Shown: positions 8,804-16,891 of the stretch, piece by piece
How positions within the stretch are numbered: position 1 is the first letter of the stretch
Layout of the letters: each line of letters begins with the position of its first letter
Source of the DNA: Rubrimonas cliftonensis
Lineage (GTDB): Bacteria > Pseudomonadota > Alphaproteobacteria > Rhodobacterales > Rhodobacteraceae
NCBI RefSeq assembly: GCF_900107585.1
Contig: NZ_FNQM01000002.1
Coordinates: forward strand, 496,001-560,000
DNA length: 64,000 nt
Direction of reading: 5' to 3'
Program-made: the position numbers and the translations under genes
The notes under the pieces: model-generated
The model's input: the letters and a program-made list of their open reading frames with translations, nothing else
Databases searched by the model: none
Told to the model about the DNA's origin: nothing

Positions 8804-9135
8804 CCTGGCTCCAAATCCCCGCGGGACCGTCCGCAGCACTCTGCGCGTGCTGGCGGCCGTTGCGGGCCCGGTCGTTCATCGCAGGCGGTTGGATCCTTAA
8901 ATCAATCCCTTCCCGGACCTTAGTTGATGACGGCAGGGCCTGCCACGGGTTTTCCGATCTGCGCGCCGTGTCGACGGCGGCGGCCATGGCGCGGCGCGGG
9001 GGCGGTTCGGGCCGGAGAGTCTTGCGAGCCGACCGGATCGCTCGGCGGCGGGAGAGCCGCTACGGAGAGATGACGCGGCGCGGCGGACCCGACGCAGTCA
9101 GGTCGAACGCCGCTCCAGTTCGGGCCGGGGCGGGG
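8804..9135. other. Intergenic stretch upstream of the kinase
   Basis: No coding feature is recognised in these 332 bases. An AT-richer patch at about 8895-8930 is the likely promoter region of the kinase gene, but no convincing -35/-10 pair could be assigned. Confidence 0.4.
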
Positions 9136-9855
9136 TCAGGCGCGCCAGCTTCGCGGCGCGCCGCTGTCCACATGCACGAAGCCCGACGCGTCGTACCGGC
9201 CGACGCCGCCGGCGCCCAGCGCCAGCGCAGCCTTCGCGAGCGTGGCGGCGGTCCGGTGGGGGTGGGCGATGTCCAGCGCCATCCCGCGCATGTGCAGCGA
9301 GTCCGGCGCGGCCCCCCTCAGCGAGTTGTTCGTCTTCCGGGTCCGGTAGCCCGACAGCAGGACGAGCGGGCCGGGCGCGTCGATGCGGGCGGCGACGGCG
9401 TGGACGATGTCGAGCGTCGCGGGGTCGATCGGCTTGACGGCGTTCTCGCGCCAGTCCCGCGCGAAGCGGGAGAACTCGGCCAGCGCCTCGGGGTCGTGGC
9501 GACCGCGGACCATGTAGCGCAGGTCGATGCGTTCGCCGGTGTGCGCGCTCAGCATGCTGAGGCGCCGCTCCGCCGGACCCGCGAGCGCCAGCCTCGCGGG
9601 CGCCGCGTCGCCGGGCAAGGGCGGCGCCGCCGGCTCCCGCTCCCACAGCGCGCCGGCGCGCGGCAGGCGATGGACGAGCGATCCGGCGGTGCCCGCGTCG
9701 TCGGCAAGGGCGCCGCCCGCGATGAGTCCGCGCCGGTCCGACGGCGTGGCGCGCGGAAACAGGCTGCCCGCGCCCGCCGCGGCCTCGGTCGCCGAGAGCA
9801 CGCCGCAGGCCGCGCCGACGAGAAAGCCGCGGCGCGAGGCCCCGCCGGCCCCCAA
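9136..9855 (-). CDS. Tat-exported DUF882/YcbK-like (peptidase M15-type) protein
   Basis: Probable periplasmic murein-related protein of the DUF882 (Peptidase_M15_2, YcbK) family. The C-terminal 120 residues hold the family motifs LSGYRT, SLHMRGMALDI and VHVDSG with the zinc-type His/Asp pattern. A twin-arginine signal ASRRGFLVGA is followed by a hydrophobic stretch. The start is uncertain: a TTG at 9855 puts the signal 8 residues from the N terminus and gives 239 residues, while upstream ATG codons in the same frame add long arginine-rich sequence. No strong ribosome site decides it. These proteins are usually placed in peptidoglycan or cell-wall modification, but the exact activity is unproven. 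Confidence 0.8.
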   Translation of the reverse strand: MGAGGASRRGFLVGAACGVLSATEAAAGAGSLFPRATPSDRRGLIAGGALADDAGTAGSLVHRLPRAGALWEREPAAPPLPGDAAPARLALAGPAERRLSMLSAHTGERIDLRYMVRGRHDPEALAEFSRFARDWRENAVKPIDPATLDIVHAVAARIDAPGPLVLLSGYRTRKTNNSLRGAAPDSLHMRGMALDIAHPHRTAATLAKAALALGAGGVGRYDASGFVHVDSGAPRSWRA

Positions 9856-10123
9856 CGCATCGTCGAACCTTGGCCGATCGTCCAGCGCACCGCTCCATCG
9901 GCGTTTTCGAAAGCGTCCGTGATGGCCGCTGGCGCATGCGTAGTCCACGGTTGCTGGAGAGACCGTTAACGTCGCGCGCCAGGCCTCCCGCGCGCCACGC
10001 ATGCGCCCGAGCCCGCCCGCCGCAGGGCTTGGTCCAACTCGGGGAGGCGACGAGAGGGTCGCTTCGCTCGGCGGGGCGCCGCCAGGCGCCACGGTCCGCG
10101 GCGCTGGTCGGCGGAGCCGCCGG

Positions 10124-10549
10124 TCAGAGCGGCGCTTCGGCCAGCCCGGCGCGGGCGAGCAGGATTTCGGCGCTGTCGTTCCAGACGTCGGTGGCGACGA
10201 TCAGGCCGTCTCGCACGAGGAACGTGTCGATGTAGCGGTTGCCGTCGAAGGTGGTTCCGTCCGGCCACTCGCCGTACAGATGGCCGGTGTTGAACACCCG
10301 CACCTCGCCCGTCTCGGGGTCGAGCGCCGCGTCGGTGCGCAGGAAGCGCTTCTTGACCCAACGGTAGCGCTTCGCGTTGAAGGCCGTCGCGTCGGCGGGG
10401 CCTGAGAACGCCCGCCCGCCGGTGAAGGTCAGCCTGAGATCGGGCGCGACATAGGTTGCGGCCGTCTCGGGGTCGGGGATCATCGAGGCGGTCAGATACG
10501 CTTCCACGACGGCGCGGGCATGGGCGACGGGATCGAACGGCTTGTTCAT
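10124..10549 (-). CDS. NTF2-like (SnoaL-type) protein
   Basis: Small cytoplasmic protein of 141 residues with the cone-shaped NTF2/SnoaL fold signature: an N-terminal helix ARAVVEAYL, the strand region YVAPDLRLTFTGG and the terminal strands RYIDTFLVRDGLIV. The family includes ketosteroid-isomerase-like enzymes and non-catalytic ligand binders, so a reaction cannot be named. It lies behind an NMT1-type ABC importer on the same strand, separated by 138 bases and a strong hairpin, and could act on the imported compound. Confidence 0.75.
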   Translation of the reverse strand: MNKPFDPVAHARAVVEAYLTASMIPDPETAATYVAPDLRLTFTGGRAFSGPADATAFNAKRYRWVKKRFLRTDAALDPETGEVRVFNTGHLYGEWPDGTTFDGNRYIDTFLVRDGLIVATDVWNDSAEILLARAGLAEAPL

Positions 10550-10651
10550 CGGGCGCTCCGCATCTGCCGGTCGGCGGGCGTGCTGCGCGGCGACTGCGCA
10601 GCGACTGCGCGGTGAGCGTCAGCGATTTCCGCGCCGGCGTCGAGACCTTGG

Positions 10652-10681
10652 GGCCGCGGGCGTGGCGAGACGCCCGCGGCC
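10652..10681 (-). promoter_or_regulatory. 12-bp perfect stem-loop behind the binding-protein gene
   Basis: GGCCGCGGGCGT (10652-10663) pairs with ACGCCCGCGGCC (10670-10681) around a 6-base loop. It begins 6 bases after the stop of the ABC binding protein on the minus strand. No U-tract follows, so a 3'-end stabiliser or partial terminator before the NTF2-like gene is likely. Confidence 0.6.
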
Positions 10682-10687
10682 GTCGGC

Positions 10688-11719
10688 TCAGTTGATCGCA
10701 ACCGTGAGCTTGCGGTCCTCGAGCGGCGGCAGGAAGCTCCGGTCGAAGATCTCCGACGCCTCGGGCGCGCGCTCGAGGCCGTAGCCCTCCGCCACGATGC
10801 CGATGGACCGCGTCAGGCGCTCGTCGTCCAGGTCGCCCATGCCCAGCGTCGCGCCCTCCGGCGCGTTCATCAGGTTCGTGAGCGAGAACACCAGGCGCTG
10901 GCGCTCGATGTCGACGTTCACGAGGTTGTCGAAGGCGACGATGGCCTCCACCGCGGCGTCCTGATCCTGAGCGACCTCCAGCGTCGCGCGGTTCACGGCG
11001 CGCACAAGCCCCGCCACGACCTCGGGCTTCTCCGCAAGCATGGCGCGCGACACCATCATGCCGTTGGAGTAAAGGTCCATCCCGTAGTCCTCGAAGCTGA
11101 ACCAGTTGTAGTCGGCGGCCGGATCCTGCCGGTTGGCCAGCAGGTTGAACCAGCTCGTGATGTTGAACACGAAGGCGCCGTCGATCTGCCCGCGGATCAT
11201 CATCGGCTCTTGCAGGTTCGGCGCCATGTTCTCGATCGCGACCTTCGACATGTCGATGCCGTTGCGCTTGGCGAAGACCTCCCACATCCGCGTGGTCGGC
11301 GTGCCCTGCGCGCCGCCGAGCGTGCGGCCCTCGAAGTCGGCGACGGTCTCGATGCCGGTGGATTTCGGGACGACGATGGCGAAGGGGGGGCGGTTCCAGA
11401 GCTGGTAGACCATCACCGGCGCCTCGCCCGGCCGGGCGGCGGCGTTCTGGATGATGGCGTTGATGTCGCCGAAGCCCGCGTCATAGGCCCCGCCCATGAT
11501 GCGCGTCACGGTCGCCGCCGAGCCCTCGCCCTGGTCGATGGTGACGTCGAGCCCCTCCTCGCGGAAGTAGCCCTTGCTGAGCGCGAGCAGGAAGGGCGCG
11601 TCGGAGCCTTGGGTCTTCCAGCCCAGCGTGAAGCGGACGGGCGTGAGGTCCTGCGCGAAGGCCGGCAGCGCGGTCAGCGCGGCGGCGGCGGCGAGCAGCA
11701 GCGGGCGGAGTGCTTTCAT
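10688..11719 (-). CDS. NMT1/SsuA/TauT-type ABC transporter substrate-binding protein
   Basis: Periplasmic binding protein of 343 residues with a clear signal peptide (Ala/Leu-rich, cleaved after AFAQ near residue 23). It has NMT1/SsuA-like lobes: VRFTLGWKTQGSDAPF, ALSKGYFREEGLDV and a conserved MGGAYDAGFGDINA region. Such proteins bind sulfonates, thiamine-pyrimidine precursors, riboflavin or related small aromatics; the ligand is not identifiable here. The ATG has an upstream GGGA-type ribosome site. The permease and ATPase genes lie just upstream on the same strand, so the order is ATPase, permease, binding protein. Confidence 0.88.
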   Translation of the reverse strand: MKALRPLLLAAAAALTALPAFAQDLTPVRFTLGWKTQGSDAPFLLALSKGYFREEGLDVTIDQGEGSAATVTRIMGGAYDAGFGDINAIIQNAAARPGEAPVMVYQLWNRPPFAIVVPKSTGIETVADFEGRTLGGAQGTPTTRMWEVFAKRNGIDMSKVAIENMAPNLQEPMMIRGQIDGAFVFNITSWFNLLANRQDPAADYNWFSFEDYGMDLYSNGMMVSRAMLAEKPEVVAGLVRAVNRATLEVAQDQDAAVEAIVAFDNLVNVDIERQRLVFSLTNLMNAPEGATLGMGDLDDERLTRSIGIVAEGYGLERAPEASEIFDRSFLPPLEDRKLTVAIN

Positions 11720-11733
11720 GCGGATGTTCCCTG

Positions 11734-12507
11734 TCAGGTGACGGCGAAATCGTTCTTGCGGGTTGCCCAGCCGGTCACGCGACGCTCCAGCATCGAGAAC
11801 ACGACGTAGAGCGCGACGCCGAGCGCCGCGAGGATCATCAGCCCCGCGAAGACGAGCGAGACGTCGAAATTCGACGATGCGCTCATCATCACGTTTCCGA
11901 TGCCGCGGTTGCTGGCGACCGTCTCCGACAGCACGGCGCCGACGAAGCTGAGCGTGATGGCGACCTTCAGCGAGGCGAAGAAGTAGGGCATCGTCCGGGG
12001 CAGGCCGACGTTCCAGAGGATCTGGCGCCTGCTGGCGCCGAGCGATTTCAGGACGTCCTCAAGCTCGGGCTCGGTGGTGGCGAGGCCGGTGGCGATGTTC
12101 ACGACGATGGGAAAGACGCAGATGACCATCGCGGTCAGGATGGCGGGCGTGGTGCCGGAGCCGAACCAGAGCACGAAGATCGGCACCACCGCCACCTTCG
12201 GGATCGACGAGAAGCCGACCAGCAGCGGATAGGCCACGCCATAGGCGATGCGCGACACCCCGATCAGCACGCCGATCGCCACGCCGATCCCGACGCCGAG
12301 CGCGAAGCCCACCAGCGTCGTGTAGAGCGTCTGGAGGATGTGCGGCCACAGCACCGGAAAGCGGTCGATCAGCGTCGCCACGATGTCGGATGGCCGGGGC
12401 AGGATCAGGTCCGACACGCCCAGCAGCAGGCAAAGCACCTCCCACAGCGCGAAGAACCCGCAGATCAGCGCCGCGGAGGCGATGTTGATGCTCAGCTCGT
12501 CGTCCAT
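11734..12507 (-). CDS. ABC transporter permease (TauC/SsuC type)
   Basis: Inner-membrane permease of 257 residues with about six hydrophobic segments. The EAA-type coupling loop is visible as KSLGASRRQILWNVGLPRT. It is 18 bases downstream of the ATPase gene stop and 14 bases upstream of the binding-protein start, so the three form one operon. It works with the adjacent ATPase and NMT1-type binding protein; the imported substrate is unknown. Confidence 0.9.
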   Translation of the reverse strand: MDDELSINIASAALICGFFALWEVLCLLLGVSDLILPRPSDIVATLIDRFPVLWPHILQTLYTTLVGFALGVGIGVAIGVLIGVSRIAYGVAYPLLVGFSSIPKVAVVPIFVLWFGSGTTPAILTAMVICVFPIVVNIATGLATTEPELEDVLKSLGASRRQILWNVGLPRTMPYFFASLKVAITLSFVGAVLSETVASNRGIGNVMMSASSNFDVSLVFAGLMILAALGVALYVVFSMLERRVTGWATRKNDFAVT

Positions 12508-12525
12508 GTCGTCCTCACGGCCGGG

Positions 12526-13386
12526 TCATTTGCGGACCTGCGCGATCAGCGCGCGCAGCTCCTGGGTCATCTCGACAAAGGCGGGCTGGTAGATCAGGCC
12601 GATGTCGCGCGGGCGCGGGATGTCCACAGCGCGGTCGGAGATGATCTTGCCGGGGCGAGGGCTCATCACGCAGATCCGGCTGGCGAGAAAGCCGGCCTCC
12701 CGCAGGTCGTGGGTGACGAGGATGACGCTCGGCCGGCGGTCGAGATAGAGATCCTGCAGGATCGCCCAAAGCTCCTCGCGGGTGAACTGGTCGAGCGCGC
12801 CGAACGGCTCGTCCAGCAGCAGCAGGTCGGGCTCATGGATCAGCGCCCGGCAGAGGCTCGCGCGCTGGAGCATCCCGCCCGAGAGCTGCCAAGGAAAATG
12901 GTCGCCGAACCCGGTCAGGCCGACCTTGTCGAGCAGCGCGTGGACCCTGTCGCGGAACTCGCCCTTCCGCTCGGCGCGGAAGCGATGGCAGTAGGGCGGC
13001 ACGATCTTGAGCGGCAGCATGACGTTCCGCTCGATGCTCAGCCACGGCAGCATCGTGGGGTTCTGGAAGGCCATGCCGACCTTCAGCGCCTTCGCCTTCG
13101 CCTCCTTGCCGCCGACGATCACCACGCCGGACGACGGCGCCAGCAGGTTGCTGACGAGCTTCAGGATCGTCGACTTGCCGCAGCCGGACGGCCCGACGAG
13201 GGCGAGGAAGGCCCCCTTCTCGAGATCGAGCGTCGTCGGCGCGAGGGCGGTCACGGCTTTCTCGCCTCGCCCGAAAACGACCGAGACGTTCTCGAGCTTG
13301 ACGGCTTTCGGCGCACGCGTGGTCACGGCGTCTACGCCGGGCTGGGCCGCGTCAATGGGTCGCTGCACTGTCATGCCGCGACTCAT
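12526..13386 (-). CDS. ABC transporter ATP-binding protein (TauB/SsuB type)
   Basis: Cytoplasmic ATPase of about 286 residues with Walker A VGPSGCGKST, signature LSGGMLQR, Walker B LLLLDEP and switch histidine VTHD. The start is uncertain: ATG codons at 13386 and 13374 and a TTG at 13410 are all in frame, and none has a strong ribosome site; 13386 is chosen as the longest ATG start. It is the first gene of the operon with the permease and binding protein. It differs from TauB in its longer N terminus before the first strand. Confidence 0.9.
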   Translation of the reverse strand: MSRGMTVQRPIDAAQPGVDAVTTRAPKAVKLENVSVVFGRGEKAVTALAPTTLDLEKGAFLALVGPSGCGKSTILKLVSNLLAPSSGVVIVGGKEAKAKALKVGMAFQNPTMLPWLSIERNVMLPLKIVPPYCHRFRAERKGEFRDRVHALLDKVGLTGFGDHFPWQLSGGMLQRASLCRALIHEPDLLLLDEPFGALDQFTREELWAILQDLYLDRRPSVILVTHDLREAGFLASRICVMSPRPGKIISDRAVDIPRPRDIGLIYQPAFVEMTQELRALIAQVRK

Positions 13387-13650
13387 CGTCGGCGCCGGCC
13401 CGATGCTCAAGGCGACATCGCAATGCTACGCCAATTTCCCGCCTGCAAGCGCAGTAAAGCGGCAGGAATCTGGCATTTGAGCGATAATCAATCATGGTGA
13501 GACGCGGCGAAGGCGGCGTCTCGCCCGTCGCCACCGAGCGCCAAGCGCCGTCGACCGCGTTCACGCGCGGCCGGAAGGCGGGCTTCGCGGCTCCGTCCAG
13601 TCGAAAGACCGGCGTCTTGATGCTGCAGGCGTGGTTCGATGGGGCGCGCG

Positions 13651-14427
13651 CTAGGCGACCAGCCAGCCCCCGTCCGCATGCAGCGTGGCGCCGGTGGTGA
13701 AGGCGGCGTCGTCGGAGGCTAGGAAGACGGCGGCGCGCGCGATCTCCTCCGGGCGGCCGATGCGGCCCATGGCGTGACGGCCGGCGCAGCGCCGTCGCGC
13801 CGCTTCGGGGTCGCCCGACCGCGCGAAGGACCGCGCGAGCAGCGGCGTCTCCACGGCGCCCGGCGCCAGCACGTTCACGCGCACGCCCTCGGCGGCGTAG
13901 TCGAGCGCCATGGAGCGCGCCAGCGCGGCGACGGCGCCCTTGGAGGCGACGTAAGCCGCGTTGGAGACGCCGCCGGCGGTGGCCAGCTGCGAGCCGATCA
14001 GGACGATCGAACCCGCCCCCCGCGCGCACATGCCGGGCAGAGTGGCGCGCGACCAGAGGAATGCGCCGATGAGGTTGGCGTCGAGCACGGCGCGGAAATC
14101 CGCGAGCGTCTCGTCGCCGGCGCGCCTGCCGGTCGACCAGCCCGCGGCGGCCACGAGGATGTCCGGGCCCGCGCCATGTGCCTCGGCCGCGCGCGCGACC
14201 GCGGCCTCCGCGGCGGTCTCGTCGGTCACGTCGCAGACATGGACGAGCGGCGCCGGCGCGCCGGGCGGCCACGCGGCGGCCAGCGCCGCCAGGCCTTCGG
14301 CGTCCCGGTCGGCGAGGAGCAGCGCCGCGCCCTCCTCGGCCATCAGGCGCGCGGTGGCGGCGCCGATGCCCGACGCGGCGCCCGTGACGGCGGCGATCTT
14401 CCCCGTGAGACGGCCATGGCGGGTCAT
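13651..14427 (-). CDS. Short-chain dehydrogenase/reductase (SDR)
   Basis: NAD(P)-dependent oxidoreductase of 258 residues, classical SDR. The cofactor motif TGAASGIG is at residues 15-22, the NAG-type motif AAAG near 93-96, and the catalytic set is Asn118, Ser146, Tyr159 and Lys163 (YVASK). The C terminus DGGWLVA is typical of the family. It lies 42 bases downstream of a flavoprotein monooxygenase-like gene on the same strand, so the two probably act in sequence on one substrate, for example by oxidising an alcohol or ketone. The substrate is unknown. Confidence 0.9.
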   Translation of the reverse strand: MTRHGRLTGKIAAVTGAASGIGAATARLMAEEGAALLLADRDAEGLAALAAAWPPGAPAPLVHVCDVTDETAAEAAVARAAEAHGAGPDILVAAAGWSTGRRAGDETLADFRAVLDANLIGAFLWSRATLPGMCARGAGSIVLIGSQLATAGGVSNAAYVASKGAVAALARSMALDYAAEGVRVNVLAPGAVETPLLARSFARSGDPEAARRRCAGRHAMGRIGRPEEIARAAVFLASDDAAFTTGATLHADGGWLVA

Positions 14428-14446
14428 CGGCGCTTCCCCTTGTCAA

Positions 14447-14468
14447 CCGCCGCAGCCCTGCGCGGCGG
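14447..14468 (-). promoter_or_regulatory. 7-bp hairpin between the flavoprotein and SDR genes
   Basis: CCGCCGC (14447-14453) pairs with GCGGCGG (14462-14468) around an 8-base loop, immediately behind the flavoprotein stop codon. It lacks a U-tract and may moderate read-through into the SDR gene. Confidence 0.35.
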
Positions 14469-14469
14469 C

Positions 14470-15876
14470 TCAGAATTCCGGCGCATCGTAGGTCAGCAGG
14501 TCGGCGAGATGCTCCCCGGCGCCCTCGGTGAACAGCGCCCGCGTCAGGCCGGCCGCCAGCCGCGGCGCCGCAAACTTCAGCGCGTTGATGGACGACCCGG
14601 AGGGACCGAAGCTCATCGTCGCCGCAAAGGTGAAGAGCCGCACGCGCGCCAGCGCCGCGGCGTCCTCCGCCGCCAGCGCGGTCAACTCGAAATGCGGGCC
14701 GAGATAGGGGTAGGCGGCGAGGCGCGCGTCGCACTCGCCCGGCGGAGGCGCGTAGCGGTCGCACCAGAGCGCGACCCTGGGCGCCAGCGCCGCGAGGGTC
14801 GGCGACGCCGCAAGGTCGATCGCGAAGCCCGTGCCGCAGATCGCGAAATCGCAGTCGAAAGGCCCCTGCGCCGTCTCGATGCGCAGGCCGCCGCATTCGT
14901 CCGGCCGCGCGCCGGTCCAGCCGGCGCCGGGGTGCAGCGTCGCGTTGGCGCGGCCCGCCACGCGCGCATGGGTCTCGGCCGGGAAGGCTTCGCGCAGGGT
15001 GAGCAGGTGGCGCATGAAGCGCCATCGCAGCGCGTCGTCGAGATCGCCCATATGGCGCAGGAAACCCGCATAGGAGATCTGCTTGTAGGGCTGGACGCGC
15101 TGGAGCTCCGGCCTGCGAAAGAAGACGTGGACCTCCGCCGCGCCGGCCTCCAGCGCCGCGGCGGCGTTGTCGAAGGCCGAGGCGCCGGCGCCGAGCACGG
15201 CGATGCGCCGGCCGCGCAGCGCCGCGAAGTCGATCTCGTCGCCGGCATGGGCCCAGAGCCGCCGCGGCAGCCCTTCGATGAAGTCGGGCGCCCGCCAGCG
15301 GCCCGGCGTCTCGATGCCGGTGGCGACCACGACCTGCCGGGCGAAGATCGTGCGCGGTCGGCCGTCGGCCTCGCGCACGTCCACCGCGACGTGATCGCCG
15401 ACGGGCCTGACCGCGAGCGCTTCGACGCCGGCCCGCACCGGCAGCGCGAGCACCCGCTCGAACCAGCCCAGATAGGCGCTCCAGAGTTCCTTCGGGATCT
15501 TGCCGAGCGCGTCCCACGCCTCCCGGCCGCGCTGCGCCTCGAACCAGCTGCGGAAGGTCAGCGAGGGGATGTCGAGGTCCGGCCCGCTGACCTGCTTGGG
15601 CGAGCGCAGGGTCTTCATGCGGCCATAGGTGGTCCATGGGCCGCGCAGGCCGCTCGGCGCGCGGTCGATGATGAGGACGCGTTCGACGCCCTCCCGCTTC
15701 AGGGCGAAACCCACCGTCAGCCCGCCCTGTCCGGCGCCGATCACGAGCGCGTCGAGCATCGGCGCGCCGTCCGGCCCGCGGCGGGGCTTGACCCAGGCGA
15801 CGCCGGGCCAGGCGATCTTCTCGAGGTCGCTGGACACCTGGGCCTCCAGCCTCGACAGTCCGTCGACCGCGTTCAT
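14470..15876 (-). CDS. Flavin-dependent monooxygenase-like NAD(P)/FAD-binding protein
   Basis: Probable FAD-dependent monooxygenase or oxidoreductase of 468 residues. An N-terminal extension of about 40 residues precedes the FAD-binding Rossmann motif VIGAGQGGLTVG (residues 46-57). A second dinucleotide motif, VLGAGASAFDNAA, occurs mid-protein for NAD(P)H, and an ATG-type motif VVATGIETPG lies between. The arrangement resembles FMO and Baeyer-Villiger-type proteins, but the full FMO fingerprint was not found, so the reaction is inferred. It is operonic with the SDR downstream and divergent from an epimerase gene, with only 38 bases between the two starts. Confidence 0.8.
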   Translation of the reverse strand: MNAVDGLSRLEAQVSSDLEKIAWPGVAWVKPRRGPDGAPMLDALVIGAGQGGLTVGFALKREGVERVLIIDRAPSGLRGPWTTYGRMKTLRSPKQVSGPDLDIPSLTFRSWFEAQRGREAWDALGKIPKELWSAYLGWFERVLALPVRAGVEALAVRPVGDHVAVDVREADGRPRTIFARQVVVATGIETPGRWRAPDFIEGLPRRLWAHAGDEIDFAALRGRRIAVLGAGASAFDNAAAALEAGAAEVHVFFRRPELQRVQPYKQISYAGFLRHMGDLDDALRWRFMRHLLTLREAFPAETHARVAGRANATLHPGAGWTGARPDECGGLRIETAQGPFDCDFAICGTGFAIDLAASPTLAALAPRVALWCDRYAPPPGECDARLAAYPYLGPHFELTALAAEDAAALARVRLFTFAATMSFGPSGSSINALKFAAPRLAAGLTRALFTEGAGEHLADLLTYDAPEF

Positions 15877-15914
15877 GCGGGCGCTCCCTGCGGCGATGGA
15901 AGGACGCGGCGTCC

Positions 15915-16886
15915 ATGAGGGTTCTGATCACCGGCGGATCGGGGTTTCTGGGGCTGGCGCTGACCGAGGCGCTGCTGGAGGCGGGCGCGGAGGTCGAGAC
16001 GCTCTCGCTCGATCCCGTTCCCGGCTGGGCCGCCGCAACGGCCCCTGCAGGCGTCCGACGCCAGACCGGCGATGTCCGAGACCGCGAGGCGCTCGACGCG
16101 ATCCTGCGCGCAGGGCGCTTCGACGCCGTGATCCATGCGGCCGCCGCGACGCCCGACGCCGCGCGCGAACGCGCCGGGGGCGCCGCGGCCTTCGTGGCGC
16201 TGAACGTGGGCGCGGCCGCCGACGTGGTGGAGGCGGCCGCGGCGGCCGGGACGCCGCGCGTCGTCGCGATGTCGTCTGTCGCCGCCTATGGCCGGACTGC
16301 CGACGAGACAGACCGGCTGGACGAGGCCGGGACGGTCTGCGCGCCGCAGAGCCTCTACGGCGCGACCAAGCTGGCGGCGGAGGCGGTGGCGCTGCGCGTG
16401 GGCGCGGCGCTGGGCGTCGAGGTGGTCGCGCCGCGCCTCGGGCCGATGTGGGGGCCGTGGGAATGGCGCACGCCCGTGCGGCCCACGCCCTCGCCACCCT
16501 ACCAGATGGTCGGGCTGGCGCGGCGCGGCGCCGCCGTGGCGCTCGCCCGGCCCGCGCGGGCGCCGCTGATCTACTCCCGCGACGCCGCAAGGGCGATCGT
16601 GCGGCTGCTCGCGGCGCCGGGCGCGGCCGGCGCCGCCGTCAATGTCGGGGCCGCCCAGACGACCGACCTCGCCGACTTCGCGGCGGCGGTCGCCCGGCGC
16701 TGGCCCGCGTGCGAGGGCGGCGGCGCCGGCGACGTCGCCCTGCTGGGCGCGGACAGGCCGCCGATGAACCTCGACCGGCTGGAGCGGCTCATCGGCCCGG
16801 CGCCGGCGACCCCGATGGAGGCCGCGCTCGACGACTGGGCGCAATGGCTCGGCCAGTTCGGCCCGGGTGACGGCCCGTTCGGCTGA
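15915..16886 (+). CDS. NAD-dependent epimerase/dehydratase family protein
   Basis: Extended SDR enzyme of 323 residues acting on a nucleotide sugar, sugar acid or similar substrate. The cofactor motif ITGGSGFLG is at residues 5-13, followed by the acidic strand end LSLD. Ser in AMSSVAAYG and the YGATK catalytic pair are present, and the loop RLGPMWGPWEW is typical of epimerases. The ATG at 15915 begins close to the divergent monooxygenase gene. Its stop is only 5 bases from the stop of the convergent dctM, so it might share regulation with the TRAP transporter; that is inference. Confidence 0.85.
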   Translation: MRVLITGGSGFLGLALTEALLEAGAEVETLSLDPVPGWAAATAPAGVRRQTGDVRDREALDAILRAGRFDAVIHAAAATPDAARERAGGAAAFVALNVGAAADVVEAAAAAGTPRVVAMSSVAAYGRTADETDRLDEAGTVCAPQSLYGATKLAAEAVALRVGAALGVEVVAPRLGPMWGPWEWRTPVRPTPSPPYQMVGLARRGAAVALARPARAPLIYSRDAARAIVRLLAAPGAAGAAVNVGAAQTTDLADFAAAVARRWPACEGGGAGDVALLGADRPPMNLDRLERLIGPAPATPMEAALDDWAQWLGQFGPGDGPFG

Positions 16887-16891
16887 GCGCG

